DNA of 64,000 nt from NCBI GenBank assembly GCA_041545745.1, contig CP168152.1, positions 804,001 through 868,000 on the forward strand. The letters run 5' to 3'. The position numbers were made by a program, and so were the translations under genes. Positions 25,696 through 36,200 of the stretch are shown one piece after another. How positions within the stretch are numbered: the stretch's first letter is position 1; the number at the start of each line of letters is the position of its first letter. The stretch is from Stenotrophomonas indicatrix. Lineage in GTDB: Bacteria > Pseudomonadota > Gammaproteobacteria > Xanthomonadales > Xanthomonadaceae. The notes below the pieces were generated by a model, which worked only from the letters and a program-made list of their open reading frames with translations, was not told the DNA's origin and made no database searches.

Positions 25696-27390
25696 ATGCC
25701 GACGATGCCCGCATTGATTCGCATCCCCAGTGTTCTGCTGCTGACTCTGGCCTGTGCCCAGGCCCTGGCGGCGGTGCCCGCCAAGGCACCTGCGCGGCCC
25801 GCGGTGACTGAGGAACTGGCGCTGGAGCCGGTCCTGGCTGGGGAGTTCGCCCTGCAGGCAGGCAAGCTGGCCGAGGCCGCGCGCTGGTATCTGCAGGCCG
25901 CCCAGCAGACCGACGGCGACGCCGGCCTGGCCGAGCGGGCGACCCGCATCGCCATGCTTGCCAACGAGGATGATGCGGCGGCCAAGGGCCTGGCCCTGTG
26001 GCAGCAGCGTGCGCCGCGCTCATTGGCGATGCGCAGCGCCGCCGGTGCGCTGGCCATGCGCCAGGGCGATGTGAAGGCTGCGCGCAGCGAGCTTCAGGCC
26101 TTGTTGCAGGACCCGGGCGATGAGGGCTGGAAGTTCGCCCTGGGCGCCCTGATCGGCGGTGGCCGCGATCCGGCCGTGCCGGCCCAGGTGCTGGGCGAAC
26201 TGGTCGATGCCAACGCCATTCCCCAGAAGATCGAGGCCTGGCAGGAGTTTGGACGCCTGGCGTTGCGCATGGAAAAGCCCGAGCTGGCACGGCGCATGAT
26301 CGATGAGGTGGTCAAGCGCTTCCCCGAAGAACCGCGGGTTGCCTTGCTGCGCGCCAGCCAGCTGCAGCAGGCCGGGCAGACCGACCAGGCGCTGTCGCTG
26401 CTGCGTGGGGTGGAACCGAAGACCCGTCAGGATCCGGAACTGCGCAATGCCGTGGCCATCGCCTATGACAGCCTCGGCCAGCCGGCAGCGGCCGAGCGCG
26501 TGCTGGCAGTCGGTCCGCAGAATGTGCAGACGTGGGGTATGCGCGCTTCGCTGCTGGCCAAGCAGGGCGACAAGGCCGCGCTGTCCAATCTGTACAACGA
26601 ACTGTCGCGGCAGGCGGCCAAGCCGGATCCGGCGCAGCGCTTGCTGCTGGGCAAGATCGCCGAGTACCTCAAGCGCTACCCGGAGGCGGTCAACTGGTAT
26701 CACAGCGTGCCTGGCGGCGATGAGCTGAATGAAGCGCGCCTGCGCGCGGCCAATGCACAGGGTCTGGCGGGCCGGCAGTCGCTGGCGCTGGATGAAGTGC
26801 ATGCGATCCAGTCCGATGCCGGGGTGGATGATGATGTGCGGCGCGATGCGTATCTGCTGGAAGCCGAGCTGCGCCAGCGCGCCGACGACCTTCCCGGCGA
26901 GATCGATGCACTGGCCCGTGGCCTGGCTGCGTATCCGGACGAGAACGGCCTGTTGTATGCCCGTGCGTTGGCCTGGGAGCGCCGCGACGACATCGCCCGC
27001 GCCGAGGCCGACCTGCGCAAGATCCTGGTGACCGAGCCGGAGAACGTGCCGGCACTGAACGCCTTGGGCTACACCCTGGCCGACCGGACCGGTCGTTACC
27101 AGGAAGCGCTTGAGCTGATCGACCGCGCCCGCGTGGCCGAGCCGGACAACGCGGCCATCGTCGACAGCTATGGTTGGGTGCTGTATCGGCTGGGGCGCAA
27201 CGCCGACGCGCTGGTGCAGCTGCGCCGCGCCTGGACGCTGGCCAAGGACCCGGAAATCGCCGCCCACGTGGGCGAGGTGCTGTGGGTGCTGGGCAAGCAC
27301 GATGAAGCCCGTCACTTCTTCGAGGAAGCGGCCCGGCTCGACCCTGAAAACCGCGCGCTGCTGCGCGCCCGCGAGAAATTCAACCCATGA
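25696..27390 (+). CDS. Exported tetratricopeptide-repeat protein (564 aa)
   Basis: Residues 1-~25 ([21 protein letters not shown]) form a signal peptide. The mature part is a string of TPR-like helical pairs, for example [48 protein letters not shown], and near the C-terminus [52 protein letters not shown] and [20 protein letters not shown]. It belongs to the periplasmic or outer-membrane-facing TPR proteins often found directly before lolB, and its stop overlaps the lolB start. A scaffold role in envelope assembly is plausible but unproven. ATG 25696 has AAGG 5 bp upstream. Confidence 0.9.
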   Translation: MPTMPALIRIPSVLLLTLACAQALAAVPAKAPARPAVTEELALEPVLAGEFALQAGKLAEAARWYLQAAQQTDGDAGLAERATRIAMLANEDDAAAKGLALWQQRAPRSLAMRSAAGALAMRQGDVKAARSELQALLQDPGDEGWKFALGALIGGGRDPAVPAQVLGELVDANAIPQKIEAWQEFGRLALRMEKPELARRMIDEVVKRFPEEPRVALLRASQLQQAGQTDQALSLLRGVEPKTRQDPELRNAVAIAYDSLGQPAAAERVLAVGPQNVQTWGMRASLLAKQGDKAALSNLYNELSRQAAKPDPAQRLLLGKIAEYLKRYPEAVNWYHSVPGGDELNEARLRAANAQGLAGRQSLALDEVHAIQSDAGVDDDVRRDAYLLEAELRQRADDLPGEIDALARGLAAYPDENGLLYARALAWERRDDIARAEADLRKILVTEPENVPALNALGYTLADRTGRYQEALELIDRARVAEPDNAAIVDSYGWVLYRLGRNADALVQLRRAWTLAKDPEIAAHVGEVLWVLGKHDEARHFFEEAARLDPENRALLRAREKFNP

Positions 27391-28046
27391 GTGTTTCCAC
27401 GATCCGGCCACTGCTGCTGATGGCCGTGACCCTGGCCCTGAGTGCCTGCACCACCGTTGGCCGGCAGAAGACGCCGGCGCCTGCCGTGGTCACCACCGTT
27501 TCCGCCGAAGCGGCTGCCGCCGAGGCCGCGCGCGTGGATGCGCTGCGATCGGCAGCGGACTGGAATTTCCAGGGCCGGGTGGCGGTCAGCAAGGGCAAGG
27601 ACGGTGGCAGCGGCCGCATCGACTGGAAACAGGAAGGCCAGCGCTATGTCGTTGAACTGAGTGCGCCGGTGACCCGCCAGAGCTGGAAGTTGAGCGGTGA
27701 TACCCATCATGAAGCCGGGCGCCTGGAAGGGCTGGCCGGTGGTCCGCGAGACGGTGAAGACGCGCAGGCGCTGCTGCTGGAGGCCACCGGCTGGGATATT
27801 CCGGTCAATCAGCTGCCGGACTGGGTACGTGGACTGGTCGCTGGCGACAGCGCGGGGCCGGGAAAGATCGATCGTGATGCTGATGGCCGTCCGCGGCGGA
27901 TGCAGCAGATGGGCTGGGTGATCCAGTATCTGGACTGGTATCCGGCCGAGGCCGGGCGTCCGGCCCTGCCGCGCAGGGTCGAAGCGGTCAATGGCGACGC
28001 CAAGGTGCGCCTGCTGGTCGACCAATGGGGCCAGGGCGCGCCATGA
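27387..28046 (+). CDS. lolB: Outer-membrane lipoprotein LolB
   Basis: LolB receives lipoproteins from LolA and inserts them into the outer membrane. The lipobox LALSAC places the acylated cysteine at ~21, with Thr at +2 (outer-membrane sorting). The body shows the LolB pattern: [79 protein letters not shown] and the C-terminal [23 protein letters not shown]. The length of 219 aa is normal. It overlaps the upstream TPR gene and the downstream ispE (ATGA), an order common in gammaproteobacteria (lolB-ispE-prs-rplY-pth-ychF). Confidence 0.95.
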   Translation: MSVSTIRPLLLMAVTLALSACTTVGRQKTPAPAVVTTVSAEAAAAEAARVDALRSAADWNFQGRVAVSKGKDGGSGRIDWKQEGQRYVVELSAPVTRQSWKLSGDTHHEAGRLEGLAGGPRDGEDAQALLLEATGWDIPVNQLPDWVRGLVAGDSAGPGKIDRDADGRPRRMQQMGWVIQYLDWYPAEAGRPALPRRVEAVNGDAKVRLLVDQWGQGAP

Positions 28047-28912
28047 ACGCGCGGGTGGATGACGCGGGCTGGTCCTGGTGGCCGGCCCCGGCCAAGCTGA
28101 ACCTGTTCCTGCACATCACCGGCCGCCGGACCGACGGCTACCACGAGCTGCAGACCGTGTTCCGCCTGCTCGACTGGGGCGACCGGATCGGCCTGCGCCT
28201 GCGTGAAGACGGTCAGGTGCGACGGCAGGGCGATGGCCTGGCCGGCGTCGCCGAGGCGGACGATCTGGCCGTTCGCGCGGCGTGGATGCTCAAAGAGGCG
28301 GCGAATGTCGAGCAGGGTGTCGACATCATCGTCGAAAAACACATTCCTGCGGGCGGTGGGTTTGGTGGCGGTTCGTCCGACGCGGCCACCGTGCTGGTGG
28401 TATTGAACCGGCTCTGGGGCGGCGGGCTGGACGAAGAAGCGCTGGCTGCGCTGGGGTTGCGTCTCGGCGCGGACGTGCCGGTGTTCGTGCGTGGCCACAA
28501 CGCCTGGGCCGAAGGGGTGGGCGAGCGGCTGCAGCCGATCACCCTGCCGCAGGCCTGGTATGTGGTGGTCGAACCGGGCGTTCATGTGCCGACGCCCCTG
28601 CTGTTCGCTGATCCGGATTTGACGCGCGACAGTCCACAGGCGAAAATAGAGGACTTCGCTTCCGGCTTGCTGGTCGGGAACGTGTTCGAACCGGTGCTGC
28701 GCCGCCGTGAGCCTGCCGTCGAGGTGGTGCTTGCTGCGTTGAGCGACATCGGCACGGCACGTCTGACCGGTTCGGGAAGTGGTTGTTTCGTCGAGTTCGA
28801 TTCGCAGGCTGCCGCCGAGCAGGGACGAGCGAAGTTGTCGAAGGAGTTGCGGGCAAGGGTGGCTGCGGGCGTTGCACGTTCGCCACTGCTGGATGCACTC
28901 GAGCAACACTGA
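28043..28912 (+). CDS. ispE: 4-diphosphocytidyl-2-C-methyl-D-erythritol kinase
   Basis: GHMP-family kinase of the MEP isoprenoid pathway, phosphorylating CDP-methylerythritol with ATP. The N-terminal [34 protein letters not shown] block and the ATP-binding glycine-rich loop [27 protein letters not shown] (~103-130) are diagnostic. The third GHMP motif is [12 protein letters not shown] (~245-258). The 289-residue length is normal. ATG 28043 overlaps the lolB stop, which fixes the start. tRNA-Gln follows 11 bp after the stop. Confidence 0.96.
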   Translation: MNARVDDAGWSWWPAPAKLNLFLHITGRRTDGYHELQTVFRLLDWGDRIGLRLREDGQVRRQGDGLAGVAEADDLAVRAAWMLKEAANVEQGVDIIVEKHIPAGGGFGGGSSDAATVLVVLNRLWGGGLDEEALAALGLRLGADVPVFVRGHNAWAEGVGERLQPITLPQAWYVVVEPGVHVPTPLLFADPDLTRDSPQAKIEDFASGLLVGNVFEPVLRRREPAVEVVLAALSDIGTARLTGSGSGCFVEFDSQAAAEQGRAKLSKELRARVAAGVARSPLLDALEQH

Positions 28913-28923
28913 TTCATCAATGC

Positions 28924-29000
28924 AGGGGCGTCGCCAAGAGGCCCAAGGCACCAGGTTTTGATCCTGGCATTCGGAGGTTCGAATCCTCCCGCCCCTGCCA
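28924..29000 (+). tRNA. tRNA-Gln (anticodon TTG)
   Basis: The acceptor stem AGGGGCG (28924-28930) pairs with CGCCCCT (28990-28996), followed by G and an encoded CCA. The anticodon arm is CCAGG-TTTTGAT-CCTGG with anticodon TTG, and the T arm is GGAGG-TTCGAAT-CCTCC. It sits between ispE and prs, as in other gammaproteobacteria. Confidence 0.97.
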
Positions 29001-29135
29001 ATGCGGCTGCCTCCGCGCCTTCCAGCGCATCATCTGCGCGGGACGTGGGAACAGCCGCGGTGTTGTCAGCAGCAGGGGCCGCAGTGGTCCTTGCCGCCAC
29101 CGGATCCCCGCCACTCGTCCCCGCCCGAGACAATC

Positions 29136-30098
29136 ATGATGCAAGAGTCCCCGAACCTGCTGGTCTTTTCCGGCAACGCCAACAAACGTCTGGCGCAGAA
29201 CATCTGCAAGGAACTGGGAGTCCGCCCGGGCAAGGCGCTGGTCTCGCACTTCTCCGATGGTGAAGTGCAGGTGGAAATCGAAGAGAACGTCCGCAAGCAG
29301 GACGTGTTCGTGATCCAGCCGACCTCGGCGCCGAGCGCGGAAAACCTGATGGAACTGCTGGTGCTGATCGACGCGCTCAAGCGCGCATCGGTGGCCAGCG
29401 TGACCGCCGTGGTGCCGTACTTCGGCTACTCGCGCCAGGATCGCCGCATGCGTTCCTCGCGCGTGCCGATCACCGCCAAGCTGGCGGCGAAGATGTTCAG
29501 CACCGCCGGCGCTGATCGTGTGCTGACCGTCGACCTGCACGCCGACCAGATCCAGGGTTTCTTCGATATTCCGGTCGACAACGTGTATGCCTCTCCGCTG
29601 CTGCTGGCCGACATCTGGCGCGCCTACGGCACCGAGAACCTGATCGTGGTGTCGCCGGACGTGGGCGGCGTGGTCCGCGCCCGTGCGGTGGCCAAGCGCC
29701 TGGATGACGCCGACCTGGCGATCATCGACAAGCGCCGTCCGCGCGCCAACGTCTCCACCGTGATGAACATCATCGGTGACGTCGAAGGCAAGACCTGCGT
29801 GATGGTCGATGACATCGTCGACACCGCCGGCACCCTGTGCGCCGCTGCCGCTGCCCTGAAGGCGCGCGGTGCGCTCAAGGTCGCCGCCTACTGCACCCAT
29901 GCGGTGCTGTCGGGCCCGGCGGTGGACAACATCACCAATTCCCAGCTCGATGAGCTGGTGGTGACCGACACCATCCCGCTGAAGGACGCCGCGCGGGTGT
30001 GCAGCAAGATCCGCCAGCTGAGCGTGGCGGAAATGCTGGCCGAAACGATGCGCCGCATCGCCTTCGGCGAGTCGGTCAGCTCGCTGTACGTCGATTGA
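29136..30098 (+). CDS. prs: Ribose-phosphate pyrophosphokinase
   Basis: Makes PRPP from ribose-5-phosphate and ATP for purine, pyrimidine, NAD, His and Trp synthesis. Landmarks are [22 protein letters not shown] at the start, the ATP loop [21 protein letters not shown] (~98-118), [21 protein letters not shown] (~130-150) and the PRPP-binding loop [18 protein letters not shown] (~216-233). The length of 320 aa is typical. ATG 29136 (MMQESPNLL) is chosen to match the family N-terminus; the open frame extends upstream through the tRNA-prs spacer, but that part is not conserved-looking. Confidence 0.97.
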   Translation: MMQESPNLLVFSGNANKRLAQNICKELGVRPGKALVSHFSDGEVQVEIEENVRKQDVFVIQPTSAPSAENLMELLVLIDALKRASVASVTAVVPYFGYSRQDRRMRSSRVPITAKLAAKMFSTAGADRVLTVDLHADQIQGFFDIPVDNVYASPLLLADIWRAYGTENLIVVSPDVGGVVRARAVAKRLDDADLAIIDKRRPRANVSTVMNIIGDVEGKTCVMVDDIVDTAGTLCAAAAALKARGALKVAAYCTHAVLSGPAVDNITNSQLDELVVTDTIPLKDAARVCSKIRQLSVAEMLAETMRRIAFGESVSSLYVD

Positions 30099-30205
30099 TT
30101 TTTTCGTCCCCGCCGGCAACGGCAGGGACACACTGGGCACTTCTGGTCGCGGAAGTGCCTTCAACCGCCAAGCCGCAAGGCAAGGCAACAACCGAGTAGT
30201 CGAAA

Positions 30206-30823
30206 ATGTCGAAGACCCATGAAATCAAGGTCACCAAGCGTGAACTGCAGCGTAAGGGTGCGAGCCGCCGCCTGCGTACCGCTGGTGTGATCCCGGCGAT
30301 CGTGTACGGCGGCAACGCCGAACCGGTCGCCATCAGCCTGGACCACAACGAAATCTGGCTGGCCCAGCAGAACGAGTGGTTCTATGCCTCGATCCTGGAC
30401 CTGAACCTGGACGGCCAGGTGCAGAAGGTGCTGCTGCGTGACATGCAGCGCCATCCGTTCAAGCAGCTGATCATGCACCTGGACTTCCTGCGCGTGAACG
30501 AGAACGAGAAGCTGACCGCTTCGGTTCCGCTGCACTTCATCAACGAAGACACCTCGCCGGCTGGCAAGGCTGCCGACGTCGTGGTTGCCCACGAACTGAA
30601 GGAAGTGGCCATCACCTGCCTGCCGAAGGACCTGCCGGAGTCGATCGAAGTCGACCTGGGCGAGCTGAAGGCTGGCGACGTTGTGTACCTGTCGGACATC
30701 AAGCTGCCGAAGGGCGTGGAAATCCCGGCGCTGGCGCTGGGCAAGGACCACGACGACGCGATCGTCACTGCCAAGCACGGCAAGCAGGATGCTGCCGACG
30801 CTGAAGAAGCAGCGGCCGAGTAA
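30206..30823 (+). CDS. rplY: 50S ribosomal protein L25 (CTC/general stress type)
   Basis: A 5S rRNA-binding protein. The N-terminal ~95 residues are the L25 domain (RELQRKGASRRLRTAGVIPAIVYGG, then QKVLLRDMQRHPFKQLIMHLDFLRV). Residues ~96-190 are the C-terminal TL5/CTC beta domain (VPLHFINEDTSPAGKAADVVVAHELKEVAITCLPKDLPESIEVDLGELKAGD). An Ala/Glu-rich tail ends the protein. The 205-aa form with the CTC extension is usual in this group. The 5' leader contains a hairpin, GGCACTTC/GAAGTGCC at 30136-30159, of unknown role. Confidence 0.96.
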   Translation: MSKTHEIKVTKRELQRKGASRRLRTAGVIPAIVYGGNAEPVAISLDHNEIWLAQQNEWFYASILDLNLDGQVQKVLLRDMQRHPFKQLIMHLDFLRVNENEKLTASVPLHFINEDTSPAGKAADVVVAHELKEVAITCLPKDLPESIEVDLGELKAGDVVYLSDIKLPKGVEIPALALGKDHDDAIVTAKHGKQDAADAEEAAAE

Positions 30824-30830
30824 TACCCCG

Positions 30831-30858
30831 CGGCGCCTGTCCTTCGGGGCAGGCGCCG
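30831..30858 (+). terminator. Strong hairpin between rplY and pth (terminator or processing stem)
   Basis: CGGCGCCTGTCC (30831-30842) pairs with GGGCAGGCGCCG (30847-30858), one G-U, around a TTCG tetraloop 7 bp after the rplY stop. It lacks a U-tract, so partial attenuation or transcript stabilisation is as likely as full termination before pth. Confidence 0.65.
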
Positions 30859-30873
30859 TATCTGGATGGAACG

Positions 30874-31452
30874 ATGGCAGGATTGCGACTGATCGTCGGT
30901 CTGGGCAACCCCGGATCGGAGCACGCCCGGACCCGGCACAATGCCGGGTTTCATTTCGTTGAGGCCCTGGCCGAAAAGGCCGGTGCACGCTGGAACGTGG
31001 ACAGCAAGTTGTTTGGCGAGACCGCCAAGGTCGATATCGCTGGGCAGACGGTGTGGCTGCTCAAGCCCGCCACCTTCATGAACCTCAGCGGCAAGTCGGT
31101 CACCGCCGCGCAGCGGTTCTGGAAGATCGAGCCGGAGGAAACCCTGCTGGCCCACGACGAACTGGATCTGGCGCCCGGCGTGGCGCGGTTGAAATTCGAC
31201 GGTGGCCACGGTGGACAGAACGGCCTGCGTGACACCATCCGGCTGCTCGGCCACGGCAAGTTCCATCGCCTGCGCGTGGGCATCGGCCATCCCGGCCACA
31301 AGGACCGCGTGGTGGGCTGGGTGCTGGGACGCCCCTCCAAGGACGATGAAGTACTGATCTCGCGCGCCATCGACGATGCGATCGACGTGCTGCCGTTGGC
31401 AGTGCAGGGCGATTTCAGCGAAGCGATGAAGCGGCTGCACACCCCGAAATAA
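30874..31452 (+). CDS. pth: Peptidyl-tRNA hydrolase
   Basis: Releases tRNA from prematurely dropped peptidyl-tRNA. Active-site motifs are LIVGLGNPGSEHARTRHNAGF (7-26, catalytic His22), KPATFMNLSGKSV (~65-77, substrate Asn) and LLAHDELDLAPGVARLKFDGGHGGQNGLRDTI (~91-122). The 192-residue length is normal. It sits in the conserved rplY-pth-ychF order. A SMAG repeat lies 11 bp after the stop, before ychF. Confidence 0.97.
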   Translation: MAGLRLIVGLGNPGSEHARTRHNAGFHFVEALAEKAGARWNVDSKLFGETAKVDIAGQTVWLLKPATFMNLSGKSVTAAQRFWKIEPEETLLAHDELDLAPGVARLKFDGGHGGQNGLRDTIRLLGHGKFHRLRVGIGHPGHKDRVVGWVLGRPSKDDEVLISRAIDDAIDVLPLAVQGDFSEAMKRLHTPK

Positions 31453-31462
31453 CCCGCTTTGG

Positions 31463-31486
31463 GTAGGTGCCAACCTTGGTTGGCAC
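31463..31486 (+). repeat. SMAG-type GTAG stem-loop repeat
   Basis: GTAG (31463-31466) is followed by GTGCCAACC / GGTTGGCAC (31467-31475 and 31478-31486), a 9-bp stem with a 2-nt gap, in the pth-ychF spacer. Confidence 0.87.
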
Positions 31487-31574
31487 AGATGTTGATCGGC
31501 AATACCGAGATGGATTGGCCAAGCGGCGCGCGCGCTGTTTCACCAATCACTTTCACCCCAGAGAGCTGTCACCC

Positions 31575-32666
31575 ATGGGTATCAAATGCGGCATCGTCGG
31601 CCTGCCCAACGTCGGCAAGTCGACCCTGTTCAACGCGCTGACCAAGGCGGGCATCGCCGCGGCGAACTTCCCGTTCTGCACCATCGAACCGAACGTCGGC
31701 ATCGTGCCGGTGCCGGATCCGCGCCTGAATGAACTGGCAGCGATCATCAACCCGCAGAAGGTCATCCCGACCGCGGTCGAGTTCGTCGACATCGCTGGCC
31801 TGGTGGCCGGTGCCGCCAGCGGCGAAGGCCTGGGCAACAAGTTCCTGGCCCACATCCGCGAAGTGGACGCGATCACCCACGTGGTGCGCTGCTTCGAGAA
31901 CGCTGACGTCATCCACGTCAACAACAAGGTCGACCCGATCTCGGACATCGACACCATCGATACCGAACTGGCTTTGGCCGACCTGGACAGCGTCGAGAAG
32001 GCACTGAACCGCGCCGAGCGTGCGGCGAAGGGCGGCGACAAGGACGCAGCGGCACGCAAGCCGGTGCTGGCCAAGCTGCAGGCCGCGCTGGCCGACGGCA
32101 AGGCCGGTCGTTCGGCAGGTCTGGACGAGGAAGAGAAGGCGCTGGTGCGCGATCTGTTCCTGCTGACCCTGAAGCCGGTGATGTACATCGCCAACGTGCT
32201 GGAAGACGGTTTCGAGAACAACCCGCACCTGGATGCGGTGCGCGCCCGTGCCGCCGAAGAAGGTGCACAGGTGGTGCCGGTGTCGGCAGCGATCGAAGAA
32301 GAGCTGTCGCAGCTGGACGACGAAGACCGCGATACCTTCCTGGCCGACCTCGGCCTGACCGAGCCGGGCCTGAATCGCGTGATCAACGCGGCCTACAGCC
32401 TGCTCGGCCTGCAGACCTACTTCACCGCAGGCGTGAAGGAAGTCCGCGCGTGGACCGTGCGCAAGGGCGCCACCGCGCCGCAGGCTGCCGCAGTCATCCA
32501 CACCGACTTCGAGAAAGGCTTCATCCGCGCCGAAACCATCGCGTATGACGATTTCATCAAGTACAAGGGCGAAGCCGGCGCCAAGGAAGCGGGTCGCCTG
32601 CGCCTGGAAGGCAAGGAATACCGCGTGCAGGAAGGTGACATCCTGCATTTCCGCTTCAACGTCTGA
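31575..32666 (+). CDS. ychF: Redox-responsive ribosome-binding ATPase YchF
   Basis: An Obg-family P-loop protein that prefers ATP. G1 is [15 protein letters not shown] (9-23), the switch/G3 region is [27 protein letters not shown] (~66-92), and the NxxE form of G4 ([13 protein letters not shown]) marks the ATP-specific YchF subgroup. The helical coiled-coil domain spans ~130-200, and the C-terminal TGS-like domain (~280-363) contains [30 protein letters not shown] and ends [11 protein letters not shown] 31575 ([13 protein letters not shown]) matches the family start. An intrinsic terminator follows at 32697. Confidence 0.97.
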   Translation: MGIKCGIVGLPNVGKSTLFNALTKAGIAAANFPFCTIEPNVGIVPVPDPRLNELAAIINPQKVIPTAVEFVDIAGLVAGAASGEGLGNKFLAHIREVDAITHVVRCFENADVIHVNNKVDPISDIDTIDTELALADLDSVEKALNRAERAAKGGDKDAAARKPVLAKLQAALADGKAGRSAGLDEEEKALVRDLFLLTLKPVMYIANVLEDGFENNPHLDAVRARAAEEGAQVVPVSAAIEEELSQLDDEDRDTFLADLGLTEPGLNRVINAAYSLLGLQTYFTAGVKEVRAWTVRKGATAPQAAAVIHTDFEKGFIRAETIAYDDFIKYKGEAGAKEAGRLRLEGKEYRVQEGDILHFRFNV

Positions 32667-32696
32667 TCGACGACGCAGCGCAGTGATTGCCCACAG

Positions 32697-32722
32697 GACC
32701 CCGCAATGCGGGGTCTTGTTGT
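32697..32722 (+). terminator. Rho-independent terminator of ychF
   Basis: GACCCCGC (32697-32704) and GCGGGGTC (32708-32715) form an 8-bp stem around AAT, followed by TTGTTGT, 30 bp after the stop. Confidence 0.88.
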
Positions 32723-32809
32723 ATCGGCGCCTGTCATGACGGGTACACGACGACAGTGCCATTCCGCGTTTCCGCTGCGGAAGCACCAGCCCGGTGTTGG
32801 AGGTGGCAG

Positions 32810-33150
32810 TGGACAGAAAATCACCACGCGTTGAAACGCTTGGCCTGCATGGCTCGCGGTGACTTGTCCACACCAAACCCCCACGGCTTTCCACGTCGCG
32901 TGTGGAAAACCGATGAGGCGCCTGGACAAAAAACAGCCACTCCTTGAAATGCTTGAGGCATAACGTTCAAGGCGGGTTGTCCACATCAAGTCCGCATCGC
33001 TTTCCACCTGCTGTGTGGAAAACACGTATCTGCCTGCATCCTGGACAGCCTGGACAAAAAACAGCCAGCGTCGAAAACGCTTGTCGTGCGTGGCTTACGA
33101 CCACTTGTCCACATCCAACCCCCATCGATTTCCACGCGCGGTGTGGAAAA
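32810..33150. repeat. Three tandem noncoding repeats with paired DnaA-box-like 9-mers
   Basis: Copies begin near 32810, 32923 and 33051. Each starts with TGGACAnAAAA and contains TTGTCCACA (32864, 32977, 33105) and TGTGGAAAA (32901, 33014, 33142), always 37 bp apart start to start. Each ends in a hairpin TTTCCAC/GTGGAAA. Both 9-mers differ from the E. coli DnaA box TTATCCACA by one base. There is no gene here; the region lies between the ychF terminator and the autotransporter terminator. Confidence 0.8.
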
Positions 33151-33187
33151 CAACAAGGGGTCCGACGAAGCATCGCCGGACCCCTTG
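33145..33187 (-). terminator. Intrinsic terminator of the autotransporter gene
   Basis: On the minus strand an 11-bp stem, CAAGGGGTCCG / CGGACCCCTTG (33187-33177 and 33164-33154), is followed by TTGTTTTCC, 22 bp past the autotransporter stop. Confidence 0.85.
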
Positions 33188-33209
33188 ATGGGCTCGCCAG
33201 CAGTACGTC

Positions 33210-36200
33210 TTACCAGCGGTAAGAGACGCCCAGCTGACCGCTGGTATCGCGGAAGCCCATGCCGCCGGTCTGCCGGCTGATCTCGCCCCAGCCGCGCCAG
33301 CCGCCCGACAGATTCACCTGCACGCCGGCCTTGGCTTCGTAGATGTCACGCGGCAACTGCCGGCGCAGGCGTTCGCCGTCTACGGCGATGGCTGCGTCGT
33401 TGCCACCGGACCACCAGTTCACCGCGACGAACGGCTGTACCTGCCCTTGGCGCTGCGTGAGCGAACGCGTGTACAGGCGCAGGCCCACACGCGTGGTGGT
33501 GCTGTCCTTGTCGCGCCCTTCGACCACCGTGCCATTGGTTTCGACCACGCGGTCGGCATCGTAGCGGCTGTGGATCACCTGCAGCTGCGGCTCCAGGTAG
33601 AGCCCGCGCTGGGCAGTGCGCTGCACGGGCAGCACATAGCCTGCCTCGGCCGAACCGGTCCAGCTGTGCGAGCGATAGTGCTCCTTCTGCAGCCCTTCGC
33701 CCTGCACGCTGTTGCGGAACCGCCCGTACTGCAACCAGCCGTCCACATACGCACCACTGTCCATCCGCGCGTCCTGCAGCCAGGTGGCATACAAGCCCAG
33801 GCTGGTGCCGGTGACCACACCGCGCGCGGTGTAACCGGTCACCTGCGAACGACTGTCGTTGCGTGCCCGCCCCTGGCCGGCCATCACACCTGCCTGCAGC
33901 TGGCCACCGGGATTGGCTTCGAAGCGGCGACCGACACCCAGCAGCACGCTGTTGAGCTGGCTGTCCACATCCACCTGGCGGCCGCGGCTGCCGGGCTGGC
34001 TGCTGCGCACCTGTGCCCATGCAATGGCGTCGCTGCCGCCGTCGGTTGCATCGGCAGGATCACCACTGCGGTCGTACAGGCTGTGCCGGAACATGCCCAG
34101 CGCACTGCTCTGGTTGGCCATGTACACCGCCGGCTCCGGACGCTCCACACGCGGCGGGACCGGCGGCAGTGGCGGGTCGACCGGCGGGACCACCGGTGGA
34201 TCGATCGGCGGAGCAGGCGGATCAATCGGCGGAGTCGGCGGATCAATCGGCGGCTCCGGCGGATCGGGCGGTTCCGGCGGGTCGACCGGCGGTACGTATT
34301 CCGAGCGCAGGTACCAGTTACCGTCGCCCGGCGTGGAGACGCCGCCCTTGTACAGGAAGTAGTCGTAAGCGCCGGCCACCGCGCGTCCCTGCAGCGAGAA
34401 CTGCGCATCGGACTGGCCGCCCACGCTGATCAGGCGGATGCCTTCGCTGGTCAAGGCGCCGGCCCCCCCCGCGTTGCGCACGCTGACGGAGGCCGTGCCA
34501 CTGCTGTTGCCCTGGATCACCAGCTGGTCACCCAGCGAGGCATCGTCGCCCAGCGCGCGGTTGAACAGCCAATGGCCGTCGTTGCCGACATAGTCGCCGG
34601 TGACGGTCAGGGTCTTGAAGTCGTTGGTGGTGGGGGCGATGAAGGCGATGGTGCCGGCATGGTCCAGCGAGCCGACGCTTGAATTGCCACGCACGTTCCA
34701 CTGGCTGCTGCCGTCCATCGCCAGCTGCGCGACCTGGTAGCCCGAGTCGTTGCGTAGCGCGCCGTTGAACACGGTGCCGTTGCGCAGCGTCATCTGCACG
34801 TTGGCGGTGGCGCTGTCGACCACGACATCGCCGGTCAGGCGGCTGTTGTCGGCCGTGAAAAGAATGTCTGCGGTGGCGACCGAGCTTCCATCGGTGAACA
34901 CCGTGTCGCTCACCCGCAGCAGGCGGCCACCGTCGACGTTGCCCTGCTGGCGCGCGACGACATCGGTGTTGTTGAGCGTCAGTTCGTGATTGCTGCCCTG
35001 CAGCCACAGCGCGGGACCGTCCTGGGTCTGCAGGGTGCTGTTGTTGAACACCAGACGGTCCCAGTACGGCCCGAACACCGTGATGTAGGAACGATAGGCA
35101 CCCGAATTCGTGCCCTGTGCATGGATGCTCAGGTTGTCGGCGGTGAGCTTGGCGGTGTTCATCTGCACGATGCCGAACGAGGATGCACCCAGCGTGGTGA
35201 TCGAGCCTCCGTCCAGTTGGGCATCGGCCGTGCTGCCGCCAAGGAAGACGCCGCCGCCGCCGTTGCCATGGGTGGTGATGTCGAGGTTCTTGGCGCGGAT
35301 GCGCGAGTAGGGCGTCGGCGGATTGCTGCCCGAGGCACGCAGGCCGTACACCCCATCGCCGTGGGTATCGATGCTGCCGCCGGTGATCGTGGCGGTACCA
35401 CCCCAGACGTCCACGCCATGGCCGTAGCCGTTGTCGCCATAGGTGCTGAGCGTGGTATCGGTGAGGTCGGCCAGCGAGTCCGCGCCGGACAGCCAGATGC
35501 CGGAGTTGCCATCGCGTACGGTGAAGTGGGCGCCGTTGGCGGTCAGCTTGGCCCAGCTGTTGACGTTGACCCCGTAGCCGCCGACGGTCTCGAAGCGGCC
35601 ACCGGTGACATCGGCCGTCGAGTACACCTGGTTCGTCCTGTTGCCGAGCAGATGGATGCTGCCGCCGTTGGTGCTGGCGCTGCCCCCAACGATCTGCAGC
35701 GTGCCACCGTTGTTGATGTCGAAGTAGCCGTTGACCACGTCCACGTCGCGCAGCGACAGCACGCTGCCGTTGCCGTTGGAGGAGACGCGACCGCTGTAGC
35801 CGCTGCTGGCTTCGGCGAAGGTCATCTTCAGCGATTCCAGCGACAGCAGCGCGCCGCGCTCAGCGTACGCGCTGCTGCTGGGGCCGTTGTGGATGGTTGC
35901 TCCCGTTACATGCAACTCGCTGCCGACGCCGCTGGAATAAAGAGCGTGGCCGCCGCTGGTCACACTGCCACCATTCAACCAGACCTTGCCACCACCGGTA
36001 GCATTGACCGTGCCGTAGCCGGAGCCGTTGCGGTAGGCCTCGATGACCAGGTTGTTGGCCCGGATCACGCTACCCGCACCGCTGGCGTTCAGCGCATAGC
36101 CGACGGTGGTGCTGCCGCTGCCGACCTGCAGGATGCCGCCCTCGAGCAGGACGCTGCCACCGGCGCTGGCCAGGATCCCGCTGCCTCCTCCGGTGCTCGA

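Noticed and set aside
32810..33150. Possible CRISPR array
   Set aside because: There are only three units of 113-128 bp with internal conservation along most of each unit. There are no short identical direct repeats with unique spacers of constant size, and no cas genes.
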